Source: Acanthaster planci (taxonomy: Eukaryota; Echinodermata; Asteroidea; Valvatida; Acanthasteridae). Taken from it: DNA of 64,000 nt. Of the stretch, positions 42,801 to 52,183 are shown in pieces. The stretch lies in contig NW_019091364.1 in NCBI RefSeq assembly GCF_001949145.1, positions 1,486,516-1,550,515 of the forward strand. The letters are read 5' to 3'. Both the position numbers and the translations under genes were made by a program. The notes under the pieces are model-generated. The model searched no databases. It saw only the letters and a list, made by a program, of their open reading frames with translations, and was not told where the DNA came from. How positions within the stretch are numbered: position 1 is the first letter of the stretch; every line of letters starts with the position of its first letter.

Positions 42801-45800
42801 TACGCATATAACCTTATGCGTATTATGGTTGTAGGGAAGTTATTGAACATCAAGCAGCTTTTGTACCCAGGGCCTGTCGAAAGATCACTTACGCATTCAT
42901 ATGCACGGCAGGTGCAAAGTCTAGATGACCAGTATTCGATTTTCGTCCCACAGGTTACACATACTGCAATATGACCTTTGACTCCTGGGATTGTTGGAAC
43001 TACACCCGGGCATCCGAGACGATAGTCCAGCCGTGCCCGGAATGGATACCCGAATCCGACCCATCAAGTAAGTCGAGACCAAGATATGATCAAGTTCATG
43101 TAGAAACTTGAACTGACTTTTAATGACTTGAAAGGTCACTGAAAGAACCGACTTAAGATATCCGTTTTATGGTGAGCTATACAAGACGCACGCTGACGAT
43201 ACGACTCTGCTTGCATCGCTCTCGCAAAAGACACAAATGTGGGATATAACATGGCAAACTTAAGTGACAAAGAAATGACAAAAACCCAGATTCAGATCGA
43301 AAGCAACGTGGGTACTGAAAATTGACCCATTAATTTCTCTCGAAATGTGGTCTTTGCGGTGTCGCGTGTTAAGTTTACCTGTAAAATAATTCATTAAAAT
43401 GAATGAGGTTTAATAGACTAACTTATATTTGTATGTCACTTGTTGGATATTTCTTAATTTTAGTGGTAATAATGAGAGTCACCGATGAAACATTGGTCTG
43501 ATAAGAGTCTGGTTAATCCATCCCTTAGCAGGGAGTCATTCTCCACCTCCCATAATGTCTGTCCCCGCCCACGTGCAAGTGTCCAATCGTCTACCACTTA
43601 TCTGTCGATTTCTGTCTTTTATCATATATGTTATTTTACGGTGTTGATTGCTCTTCTTTTCTCCAGACATGGCTAGCAAGACGTGTATGCCTGACGGGGA
43701 GTGGTTTCGGCATCCTGACACCAACGAAACGTGGACAAATTACACGCAGTGCCGCGAAAAGGAGGATTCGGTATGAACGATAAATTGACCAACTTTTTTT
43801 AACGGTCTTTATTGGCCATGGAATAAGCCTTTTGCAAGTGAAATTTGAATAAAATCTGGTACGCTGTTAACCGATTGCTCATAAACGTAACCATTTGAAT
43901 TCCCCAGACGAAAGACGCTGTTGCTACACCTCGTGATTCGGGGCAAACCTTTGCATAGCAACCATCTTCTCTGGAATGGACAGGTTCCTTTCTGCCCTCT
44001 TCCATTGAAAACGTTATATTGCTGCAAGGCGTCTCTTATGTAACTATAAGCAAAAGTGTGCCCCGAATCACGAGGTATATGGAGCACAAGCCTTTTTTTT
44101 TTTGAGAATTCAATTTTTTACGTTCAGGTGAATCTAAAGAACGCAGTGTACCAGATTTTATTCAAACTTGTACTCGTAAAAGGCTTATTTCATGAGTTGC
44201 CCCAGCAGAGAAAGATTCCAAGTCGACACAGGGACACGCGTACAGATGTTACTCAAGCAAAAGTGGTTACTCTCAGCAATACAAAGTCTGAGGTTGATTC
44301 CATGTCGAGGCAACAAGGTCACAGCTTAATTAAGAGGTCATCTAAAACTGAGTTTCTTTTGCGAGTAGATGTTTCCGGAAAAACATTGTGACAGACAGGG
44401 GAGCCATTTAAATAGCAACCTCTCTCCTACGATTACGAAGGGAGCGCAGTGTGATATTTAAAGGCGATTCAAAATAGTCTAGTTCTTATGTTGGAATTAT
44501 AACACAGGTGCCTTTCGTTATGTTGCCTTCTTAACCCTCGTTGAGGTTATGTCTCATAATTTATCGCCAACTTTTCAATCTGTGTTTCCACAGCATAATT
44601 ACGCCTACATTGTCTACTACCTAGGCTACGGCTTGTCTGTCCTTTCTCTCTGCGTGGCACTCTTCATCTTCTTCTACTTCAGGTATCGATTAGTAACAAA
44701 CGAAGTACCATTAAGTATCGATTTTTGAGGACCTCAACGAAGAAAAAAGTGCTTGATTGAACAATCTTACTCCTTGCCACATCGATATCAGATGGCTCTG
44801 AATAAGAACAATTGCACTTCATGAACGTATGGTATTTTCAATTGTCAACAAAATTTGCCACAGTTATCCGTCTGTTGATTGTTTGTCTTTTAATGTCTAG
44901 TCAATATCAAGAAACCAAGAGAAACGAAATTTGTGGGTTCAAGTCAAACATATTTACAAAATTGTCCAGTAGTCGCTGTTTTATATTACTTGCTGCGCAT
45001 TCACGCCAACATAATTACTCCATGGCAACTAAAACAGTTTTATGACACATTCTAACCTACACAGGCGTGAACTGATTAATGGTCGCTGGGAGCCGTTGGG
45101 TGTGATCTTGTCTAGAAATCTGCCACTAAGGCGTGATGGGGGATTCATTGAAAGTGACGGGGGGGTGGTGGAGGTAGAACAGTCACCAAGGGGAAAAAGG
45201 TCCAGATATCTTTTTGAGGCACGGGGGTAATCCCTGCACATTAAAAAACAAATTAAAAAACGAAAAAAAAAACCCAAATCAAATTTCGGAAATACATTCA
45301 GAAACGTGTTTGTTTATCAACGACCAAATTTCATAAACACCACCAGAAATACGTCACTTTAAGCCCACTGCATCCGAACCAACACAACAGGGATCCTGCC
45401 AAACGTCGACAAATACAGTGGAAAAAACAAATACATTTGTAATGATATGGGGTTAAGAAATTTTGGGGGGTTACTAAACTGCGCGGACCACACCCGTTAG
45501 CTTTATGTACTTGCGACGGCGGGGGAAGCATCTAGCATCGACTACAGTGATCATTAGGCTCAAAAATACTAAAGGTCGTTCCCTTCCAACACCGACTTTG
45601 CTTTCAATTATGACCAGGAGAAGATATGATTACAGGCGTGAATGATAATTGGAAAAGCGCACCTGCGACCAGATCGCCCATTCGGAAGATCGACCAACAC
45701 ACTCCCACAGCCCACGTCCGTATAGCTAAAATAATCATGCGAATAAACAAACGGGTATACCTTAGGATGCTGTTACAAGCGACGTAGATGCTATAATCAT

Positions 45801-48800
45801 GCCAATATAACAGGAATGGTTGGAGGAGGTATTAAATGTACGATGAATTACAGTCAAGGGTCACCTCCGCGTTTAACGCTTACACGATTCATAATGACGA
45901 GTGTTTATTTGGTGCGTTTTTAGTAGAAATTTATGCATGTTTTTATTCCGGAATGACTGTCAAGTGTCATTACGACGCATGCGTAAAAAGTAATGTCCAG
46001 AAGTTACTGTGCAAACTCGTTTAATAAGAGAGAGTGCATTTGATTGATGGAATCTTCAACCTCTTAATATGTACGCACTTATGGAGCTATAGAGCTGGCA
46101 ATGGGAGAAGGAAACCAAGGGTTAACTAAGGGCAAGTTTACAAGCTGTTTACCGAACGGAATATTTCCCGGACAGAAAGGGTAACCAAGTGTTTGGAGAC
46201 TCAAGGCTCGCTCATAATCTACCTCTACATGTTTCTCACACCCCTCAATAAACTGACACCGTACGGTTACGATTCAATACAGCAGTATTTCTGTATTTTT
46301 TTCCTTTTAATTTGCGGCCTTCAAATTTTGATTTAAGTTCCTTCCCTTGTGTAACTGCTTGGCTTTCAATGTGTCTCCCCCCAGGAGTCTTGCCTGCCCC
46401 CGAGTGACTATCCACAAAAATCTCTTCATCTCTTTCATCCTCTGCGGGATCGTTTGGATTCAGTGGTTCGCTGCGGTCACGCAGAACCCAGGTCTCATCG
46501 TGGAAGATCCTGTAAGTTTCATGCAAAAATCTCTGAGAAATCACCGAGCAAGGTTTCGGGCAATTCTGACAGTCAGTGGGTCTGACTCTGACTATTCTTC
46601 CCATCAATATTTTCTCAAACTGTGCAATCCGCCTCGAGCAGACGCACCCCCTCATCAGTTTGAAAGAGCCAGATTGGCTACGAGTGTTCAATCTGTTGGT
46701 AACGAAGTGACTGTAATGCGTGCATTACCCAGTTGCTCGCGAACCAGCGAAGTTAATTTCCGATTAAAGGAGCCTCCGTTGCTGAGAAAATTGCGCCCTC
46801 TCTTGGTTCAGCTCGAGGCTCATTATGGTTGTTTCTTTTGATTCCACGAAAGACAGTGCGAGAAGTAAGTGGAAACTGGGCCCGAAGTTTAAAACTAGAT
46901 ATTGTGTTGCACTACTGGGCGCATGCTCCAAGTTCGAAACACAGAATTTAGATTGCAGCAAGTGTCATGCAAATCTCAAAATGAGCCGTGACTCGTTTAT
47001 TCCTGTGCCTCTGTACTCAGTTTTTCTGTAAAGCCCTGCTGGTGTTGGGTCAGTATTTCAACACCTGCAACTATTTCTGGATGCTGAGCGAGGGGCTCTA
47101 CCTACACACGGTGATTGTGGTGGCGGTCTTCTCCGAAAACCACCGCCTTATCTGGTACTACATCATAGGCTGGGGTACGTATTCATCGATGTTGACCAGC
47201 TCTAACCTTGGCCAAGATATGTTTGACAACTGTGACTTAGAATTTGTTCCCTTTTTTTTTTTTTACAATGCAGGCATATTGAAGTGCTTAGTGTTGAGGG
47301 TTCAGTGTTGAGGGTTCAGTAACGTTTTCACGTACATGTTTAGAAACAGTCTTGGGAGTTGCTCAGGTATAGGAGGAGCATTGTAGTACTCACAGATATA
47401 GTTTGAACCGAAGGCGCGCTCGGAACTACTGATCATGGTTCAAACAAAATAATTAATAAGTATTAATTTACAACAGTGATGATACGGTAAAATGGTTCAA
47501 TTCGATCAACAGTGATCAAATTGTTTTGTCAATCCGTTAAAACAAAATATTCTTAAACCTCACTTTTTTCGATTTGTGGTTTTGTGCTGATAAGAACTGC
47601 AATATTTTGGTGCATCCTTGCAGGCCTTCCAGCGATTCCTGTCTTCATCTTCACGTTATTGATGCTACTTTTCAACAAGAGCAAGTGAGTACACACAAAG
47701 GCAGTCAACACTCCCATCTCGCCAGTCACATTTGTTTCAAAATGATTGCCGCATCAGTATGGAAGTTCTCTGATCGGTGCAGGCCTATGTACCTTTCCAC
47801 CGATTGGGGGCGCTTGAACAAACTATGTTCGATGCGCAAACTGAATCGAACGTGTTTTCACTGGAGGATACTTTGTATTTCTACTGACGCCATATTAAAC
47901 GCATTTGTATTTCCGAATTTCAAGTCTTTAGAAAGACTTCAATAAAATCCAAAGGTCAGTCATTGCCCACTCTGTTTATATTCCATAGTTGCTGGCTTAC
48001 AGATAGCCCATTCCAGTGGTGTGTCGGCGGTGCTATTATTCTTGTTCTCATTGTAAGTACACCAAATTCCTTTTTTCTCATAATATAGTTCAAGTCAGTT
48101 TTACTTGTATGGTCATCATGGGCGTAAAACCCGGGGGACAGGGGTATATATATATCCCTCCGACTGATTTGGGGGATGGACTATTGAATCACAACCCCCC
48201 CCACACACACACACGCACACTTTTTGTGGTGAGCAAAAAATTCAAGCGGTTTGTGAAGAATTTTTCAGAATTCCATCGCCGAAAATGCAATATCCTCAAA
48301 AAAAGGGCAAACAATTTAAAAAGCCCCTTAAATATGCCCTTCTGAATACATATTACGGATGTACATCGATGTCACGAACATCGACCTCTGTACAGAGTCA
48401 TATGGTGTCACCCCCCCCCTTTCCAAATCCAAACTTGGCTGGGCAAGTCATCCCCCACTTTTCACTGTCCCATTTCCCCGCCCCCCCAATTTCTGGCACA
48501 GATTTGCGCCACTGATGGTCAAGAAGGTACCTGCTTAGCAATTTTCTTTCGAAAAAATCTTTCCTTGGTTATAAGGACTGACCCAGAGCTAAATTTTCAG
48601 GCACCAAACTTGTTTGGGGGAAACCCCAACTCGGGATTTTTTTCATGAAACTTTGGGTCTTTTCGAAGGGTGAAGCTACATTTTGATGTTTTTACACATG
48701 GTTTGGAAAAAAAAGACACAAAACAGATTAAAAATTCAATGTGGCCCTATTTTTTTGAGAGGGGTGGGTGGGTGGCACCCGTTGCCTCCCCCCTCCATCC

Positions 48801-51800
48801 GCCTTGATTGGTCATAGTCAGTAGGAGACGAGGGACCCGTCGTCATAACAAAATGACAGCGAATACATACCCTGGGTTTGTCATAAGGGTTTCATTTCTC
48901 GTCATCCCCCCAGATAAACCTGTGTTTACTCCTGAACATTGTGCGAGTATTAGTCACCAAGTTACGAGCTACACCCACTTCTGGCTCCGGCAGGAATTAC
49001 ACGTGAGTACCGCTCAACGATCACCCACGAGCTGATAAACTGTTTGAAACAATTATTGTCCGGCATTTTTAAGTCATTTCGTGAGATTCTTTTTTGGTCT
49101 GCAGGCGAGCGGTTCGAGCAACACTGATCCTTCTTCCACTCCTTGGCTTGCATTACATCATTCTTCCCGTAAGGCCAGGCGGCAACCCCACGGCCATAGA
49201 CTTCTACGACTACTTCATGGCAATACTGTTGTCTCTTCAGGTAAACGCACAAACGGGACGCCTTTTTGCGGGCGTTGGACCATGCCTCTGTTTTGAAAGA
49301 GACGCAAGCCAACAAGAGCTGGTATTTTGTAGCAATTATCTCACGTGAGAAAAAAAAAATTATTAAAGGAAGGGAAACTATATTTGTGTATAGGAACTAC
49401 TGCACTCGTACACAATTATCAGCATTGCTCGTTTAAAATGGCAGTAAGGAGCACACACTATGATAACCAGTTTCAATGCGCCAATTAATGTCTTCAAAAA
49501 CGTGCGAAGACCACAACGTCAGCGCCACCATGAGGATACTTTTCTCTGCCTAAATTTTAAGCTGCTTTAATTTTCTCAAAATGCAAACTTTAAAATATGG
49601 AGGGCCTGACGTTTCGATCCTAGCAGAATCTTTCTCTGAAAGGATTCTGTTAGGATGTAAGATCTGATAGATCTTTGAGAAAGATTCTGCTAGGATCGAA
49701 ACGTCGGGCCCTCCATATTTTGAGATTTTTTATTATAGGTCACTGTAGTCAGCAAGCAGTTTTGTATTACATATCTTTGGAAAATGCAAACTTGTTATTT
49801 TTCTAATTCCGATCAAACAGTTAATATACGACGCTGTTGCTGTTTGGGACACAATTTCCCCTTCAAATCAAGTAATATGGCGACCTAGAAGAATAAACGA
49901 AGCCATTTCTTTGTTATTTTTTACAGGGCTTCTTTGTCGCCTGCATATTTTGCTTCTTCAACGGTGAGGTAATGACAAAGATTCGTAGACGCTTGAATAA
50001 TTTAACACTGAGGCAAACCTCATGCTCGACAGCCGGCCGCCCGCGTCAGACCAAAGTTAGTCGCTGATTGGGTAACTGCTCGTCACGTGGTCGGTGTCAG
50101 TCGTTTGACGTCACAGCATTTCTTTGTGTGTGTGTAACAGCCAATTCACTTGAGCACACTAATTTCTGATTGGTCACTCACTGCACTTTTTCAGTTTCAA
50201 CTACTTTTCTGTGGGAATGTTTCACTTAATTTTCTCCCTTTTTTCATCCCCGCTTACGAGACCGGTTTTTGTTCCTTTTGCATGTCGGCTGTGTGTTTCT
50301 AATGCACATTTTAAACTTGTTCTTTACCTTGACTGTTTTCCGTTCAAATGGCAATCTCTTTAAGCAAAACACTCGAATTTATTTTCTTTTGCATGCATTC
50401 ATGCACCATTCAACTGGGAGAGCTGTCATTCAAAAGGTAGTCAAGTTTTGGTTCTTTCAACATAAGCAGGTAAAGCTGGTTATTTACCAGTCTGAGAGAG
50501 AAGCTGAAATAATACGACAGGTGAATAATGAACGGGAATCCTTTCAAAATCGAGGCAACTGGTTTGAGCTTTCCAAATGTAGTACTTTCAAGAGTCGAGG
50601 TCATACGTTAATAGGGCTTACCGCTCGTATGAAAGTTCACAGTTCAGCATAATTCACTTGTTTTCCCCGGTTCCTCATTCTGGGCCGATGAGTTATTACA
50701 AACTGTTCTCTGACGAGAGTTGGCACTGGAAGCATTTTGCTCCGACCGGCAAGTATAAAGCATGCGAACTGAGTGTTTAACATTCTGACTTTTTCCCATG
50801 CTCTTTTTTTTCTGCAACAGATTTTTGGCCAAAAGTAACACTGGTAACAAACGACTGGCACTATGATTTCATATGAGGGCGCCCTCCCCCAAACGGCGCG
50901 ATAAAATTAATGTTCAGACGCAATTTCACCACACCACGAAAAGCGCGCGTATTTCGCACTATCAAATTACAACAAATGCGACCGAAAATAGGCAGCGGCC
51001 GTTTTATCACAGACAGCTTCGATAAAATAGGATATTTTGATTTTTTTTTTTCATTCATGATTTCTCGAGTTTTCAATCTGTAAAATCATGGAGTGCTTAT
51101 ATGGAAAAATTAGAGCTCGTGATTTAACACAATGCGATAATATTAACATTGTCTTCAATTGAAATCCCTAGACACAGCACTGTTGTTGCACAGCTGTTTG
51201 CCTTTTTGTTAATACATCTTGATTAAAATCCTGATATCAAGCTAGGTCTTAAAAACATGCGCTCTAATGCATGAAGTATTTCTCGGCGAGAATCTAATGC
51301 TGTCCTGTGAGTACTTCCTCAACGCTAAGCCACTAGCGCTAAATGTCGAAAGTTTTTGCAACATTGGATCAGTGAAACAAATTTCGACTTTGGCCGCACA
51401 GCCAAATCACCGTCTTGTGGCACTTGTACGCACCAAGTATCCATGTGTATTTTTATTTACATTAAATATCATGATCATTATATCGAAGACAGTATATGAG
51501 AAAAAAAATAAAAAATGGAAATGATAGAGTTTAAGAGACAAAATATCGATAAAACAATGCAGTCTTGCTAATCAAACAGAAAACATAGTCCAAATGAGAG
51601 GTGAACTCAAATTCTCTGTTTAGAACAACTTACAAAGATATTATTCCAGTGAGATAATTCTAGAAGAAATATTCTTTTTAGAAATAATTATTGTTCCTGG
51701 TTACAATAGTCTTAATTTGTGAAAGGTTTTTTTTGTCCGTCACAGGTAAAAATGCAAATCCGCCGCAAATGGTATTCGTACCGTTGGGGGCACAGGGGGA

Positions 51801-52183
51801 GTGTATTCGGTGGGCGCTATGGCAACATGAACACGACAATCACGGAAACGGTGTCGACAATGGCCCCCAACGACAGACGGAGTGTGGACAAAGGGCAGAA
51901 CAGCCCGCTGCTGAACAAAGCGCCCCCGCCTGCCCAGAACAGCCTGGGCAACGGCAAGACGGTGCGCTCCAGGCGGGGAACAACGACGGACACGGACGAC
52001 GCGAAGGAGAGAGAGGAGCTAGACTCCAGCTCCAGGCCGCCGACGCCGACGCAGACGCCGCCAGCGTACGCCGAGCTGGGGCCCAATCACAGTTGGGACT
52101 GCAATGCCAACACAAGCCAAAATGTCTGCCCGAGCATCTTGATCGAAAACCACGACGAAGAGTCAAAGACGACCGAGGTCTGA
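39760..52183 (+). CDS. CALCR-like: Calcitonin/CGRP/DH31-type class B G-protein-coupled receptor, complete 13-exon gene
   Basis: Joined coding exons: 39760-39807, 41994-42132, 42954-43067, 43667-43770, 44594-44682, 46385-46511, 47021-47174, 47624-47684, 47989-48052, 48914-49002, 49105-49240, 49927-49968, 51746-52183. All junctions are GT/AG with compatible phases, giving 1605 bases and 534 residues plus stop. Seen: signal peptide (1 to about 19); hormone-binding domain with six cysteines (C50, C67, C76, C90, C107, C129) and the FDSWDCW and PCPEW motifs; N-glycosylation sequons NMT, NYT, NET, NYT; TM1 about 139-164; IHKNLF in TM2 (H175); [14 protein letters not shown] in TM3 (E231); GWG in TM4; C210 and the ECL2 NCW cysteine for the loop disulphide; LVTKLRA below TM5; PLLG in TM6; CFFNGEV closing TM7. 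These closely match vertebrate CALCR/CALCRL, whose members bind calcitonin-type peptides and couple mainly to Gs. The insect relative is the DH31 receptor. The subfamily call is by motif recall, not by a tree; a PDF-type receptor is the main alternative. Confidence 0.9.
41030..41260. promoter_or_regulatory. CpG-rich stretch in intron 1 of receptor 1
   Basis: High CpG density, with three CCGGAA (ETS-type) words at about 41,048, 41,067 and 41,092, and a GCGCCGCGCGCG core. It could be an internal promoter or enhancer. Inferred from composition only. Confidence 0.3.
41920..41993 (+). repeat. Degenerate (TTGA/GACC/GATT) tetranucleotide tract forming the exon 2 acceptor
   Basis: Runs of TTGATCGACC, GACCGACCGACTGACTGA, TTGGTTGATTGTTTGATTGA lead directly into the gcag acceptor. 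The tract takes the place of the usual polypyrimidine region and is only moderately pyrimidine-rich. Confidence 0.7.
41994..42132 (+). CDS. CALCR-like: Receptor 1 exon 2: start of the extracellular domain
   Basis: Phase 0 in, phase 1 out (GACG|gtatgg). It encodes an acidic stretch (GDEEEEANG), then the helix typical of the class B N-domain, ending in YEKCRQRL with the first conserved cysteine (C50). The acceptor ends a degenerate TTGA/GATT tetranucleotide tract (see separate entry). Confidence 0.85.
42698..42785 (+). mobile_element. Tigger/pogo-like terminal repeat remnant in intron 2
   Basis: Starts TA|CAGTACATTCCCGTTATAG, then repeats the theme (CTGATACAACGC, CCGATATAACGC). Repeated GTTATAACG-like words after a CAG terminus next to TA resemble Tigger/pogo-type Tc1-mariner ends. 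The opposite end was not found, so this may be a solo or decayed end. Confidence 0.4.
42954..43067 (+). CDS. CALCR-like: Receptor 1 exon 3: hormone-binding domain core
   Basis: Phase 1 to phase 1. It encodes [15 protein letters not shown] and [12 protein letters not shown]: cysteines 2 to 4 of the class B fold, the conserved Asp and Trp, and two N-glycosylation sequons. The vertebrate calcitonin receptor has the closely similar YCNRTWDGWLCW and a following CP...FDPS. Donor is gtaagt. Confidence 0.93.
43667..43770 (+). CDS. CALCR-like: Receptor 1 exon 4: end of the hormone-binding domain
   Basis: Phase 1 to phase 0. It encodes [18 protein letters not shown] and TNYTQC, carrying cysteines 5 and 6, the conserved Gly-x-Trp and two sequons. 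The GxWFxHP...W(T/S)NYT pattern is characteristic of CALCR/CALCRL. Acceptor cttttctccag, donor gtatga. Confidence 0.93.
43813..44201. repeat. Fold-back inverted-repeat element in intron 4 of receptor 1
   Basis: Two arms pair around a centre near 44,005. Perfect stretches include TTTGAATAAAATCTGGTAC (43844-43862) with its reverse complement at 44148-44166, and ACCTCGTGATTCGGGGCA (43928-43945) with its reverse complement at 44059-44076. AATAAGCC/GGCTTATT pair near the outer ends. No protein is encoded; this suits a non-autonomous fold-back or MITE-type element. Confidence 0.75.
44594..44682 (+). CDS. CALCR-like: Receptor 1 exon 5: transmembrane segment 1
   Basis: Phase 0 to phase 2 (AG|gtatcg). 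It encodes a hydrophobic helix ([20 protein letters not shown], then IFFYFR) with the Gly and Ser positions usual for class B TM1. Confidence 0.92.
44683..46384 (+). other. Intron 5 of receptor 1
   Basis: A 1.7-kb intron with G-rich and A-rich stretches (for example 45160-45200 and 45255-45275) and no recognised element or exon. Confidence 0.5.
46385..46511 (+). CDS. CALCR-like: Receptor 1 exon 6: intracellular loop 1 and TM2
   Basis: Phase 2 to phase 0, acceptor ctccccccag, donor gtaagt. It encodes [19 protein letters not shown], with the class B H2.50 in IHKNLF, then the loop toward ECL1 ending VEDP. Confidence 0.94.
46634..46819. repeat. Short inverted-terminal repeat, copy A (intron 6 of receptor 1)
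   Basis: Bounded by CCTCGAGC near 46633 and GCTCGAGG near 46818. Its inside matches a second copy at 59279-59459: GCACCCCCTCAT, GTTGGTA, GCGAACCAGCGA, AAAGGAGCC and GCGCCCTCTCT occur in the same order. About 185 bp, non-coding. Confidence 0.65.
47021..47174 (+). CDS. CALCR-like: Receptor 1 exon 7: TM3, loop 2 and start of TM4
   Basis: Phase 0 to phase 1 (TGGG|gtacgt). It encodes [32 protein letters not shown] and [12 protein letters not shown]210 is the TM3 partner of the ECL2 disulphide and E231 belongs to the conserved class B polar core. Confidence 0.96.
47290..47320. repeat. 14-bp tandem repeat in intron 7
   Basis: AGTGTTGAGGGTTC occurs twice head to tail, followed by AGT of a third unit. 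Confidence 0.85.
47624..47684 (+). CDS. CALCR-like: Receptor 1 exon 8: TM4 and first part of ECL2
   Basis: Phase 1 to phase 2, acceptor tccttgcag, donor gtgagt. It encodes [19 protein letters not shown]. The next intron lies immediately before the conserved NCW, a position with no intron in the neighbouring receptor. Confidence 0.88.
47989..48052 (+). CDS. CALCR-like: Receptor 1 exon 9: ECL2 and start of TM5
   Basis: Phase 2 to phase 0, acceptor tattccatag, donor gtaagt. It begins by completing Asn, then [20 protein letters not shown]. The first cysteine is the conserved ECL2 residue. Confidence 0.9.
48117..48514. mobile_element. hAT-like non-autonomous element with 8-bp target duplication (intron 9)
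   Basis: The left end CATGGGCGTAAA and the inverted right end (CAGTGGCGCAAA) form imperfect terminal repeats. The flanks are ATGGTCAT (48109-48116) and ATGGTCAA (48515-48522), a near-perfect 8-bp duplication as made by hAT transposases. The interior is rich in C and G runs with no transposase frame. A second end-like sequence (CCATCCGCCTTG, just before 48806, then ATTGGTCAT) leaves open a longer or nested element. Confidence 0.6.
48914..49002 (+). CDS. CALCR-like: Receptor 1 exon 10: TM5 and intracellular loop 3
   Basis: Phase 0 to phase 2, acceptor atccccccag, donor gtgagt. It encodes [20 protein letters not shown], the conserved TM5 end and G-protein-facing loop, nearly the same as vertebrate CALCR/CALCRL (LNIVRVLxTK). 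Confidence 0.94.
49105..49240 (+). CDS. CALCR-like: Receptor 1 exon 11: TM6, ECL3 and start of TM7
   Basis: Phase 2 to phase 0, acceptor tggtctgcag, donor gtaaac. It encodes [19 protein letters not shown], with T336 and the PLLG kink, then LPVRPGG (compare PWRP in vertebrate CALCR/CALCRL) and [14 protein letters not shown]. Confidence 0.95.
49592..49721. repeat. 130-bp hairpin with 45-base arms (intron 11)
   Basis: The arm at 49592-49636 is the reverse complement of 49677-49721 with a single mismatch (GGCCTGAC against GGCCCGAC). The arms carry GACGTTTCGATCCTAGCAG / CTGCTAGGATCGAAACGTC. The loop contains a diverged third copy of the GATTCTGCTAGGAT word. Such CGAAACGTC-ended words recur in invertebrate retroelement ends (recollection, not a search). 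Confidence 0.8.
49927..49968 (+). CDS. CALCR-like: Receptor 1 exon 12: 42-base TM7 cassette exon
   Basis: Exactly 42 bases, phase 0 on both sides, acceptor ttttttacag, donor gtaatg. It encodes [14 protein letters not shown]. Class B receptor genes of vertebrates have an equivalent 14-codon exon, and its in-frame skipping is known for calcitonin and CRF receptors. Confidence 0.96.
49969..51745 (+). other. Intron 12 of receptor 1
   Basis: A 1.8-kb intron, AT-rich toward its 3' end, with a short GT run near 50,125. No further exon recognised. Confidence 0.5.
51746..52183 (+). CDS. CALCR-like: Receptor 1 exon 13: helix 8 and cytoplasmic tail
   Basis: Phase 0 acceptor ttgtccgtcacag; TGA stop at 52181-52183. 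It starts [15 protein letters not shown] (helix 8 continuing NGEV), then a 130-residue polar, GC-rich tail with many Ser/Thr (likely kinase sites), a PPAY motif (residues 494-497) and the C-terminus KTTEV, a class I PDZ ligand pattern. Long frames on the other phases of this exon are shadows. Confidence 0.93.
   Translation, partial: VKMQIRRKWYSYRWGHRGSVFGGRYGNMNTTITETVSTMAPNDRRSVDKGQNSPLLNKAPPPAQNSLGNGKTVRSRRGTTTDTDDAKEREELDSSSRPPTPTQTPPAYAELGPNHSWDCNANTSQNVCPSILIENHDEESKTTEV

Noticed and set aside
49592-49721. Possible hammerhead ribozyme in the hairpin
   Set aside because: CTGATAGA lacks the CTGANGA core spacing, and the conserved catalytic layout cannot be placed.
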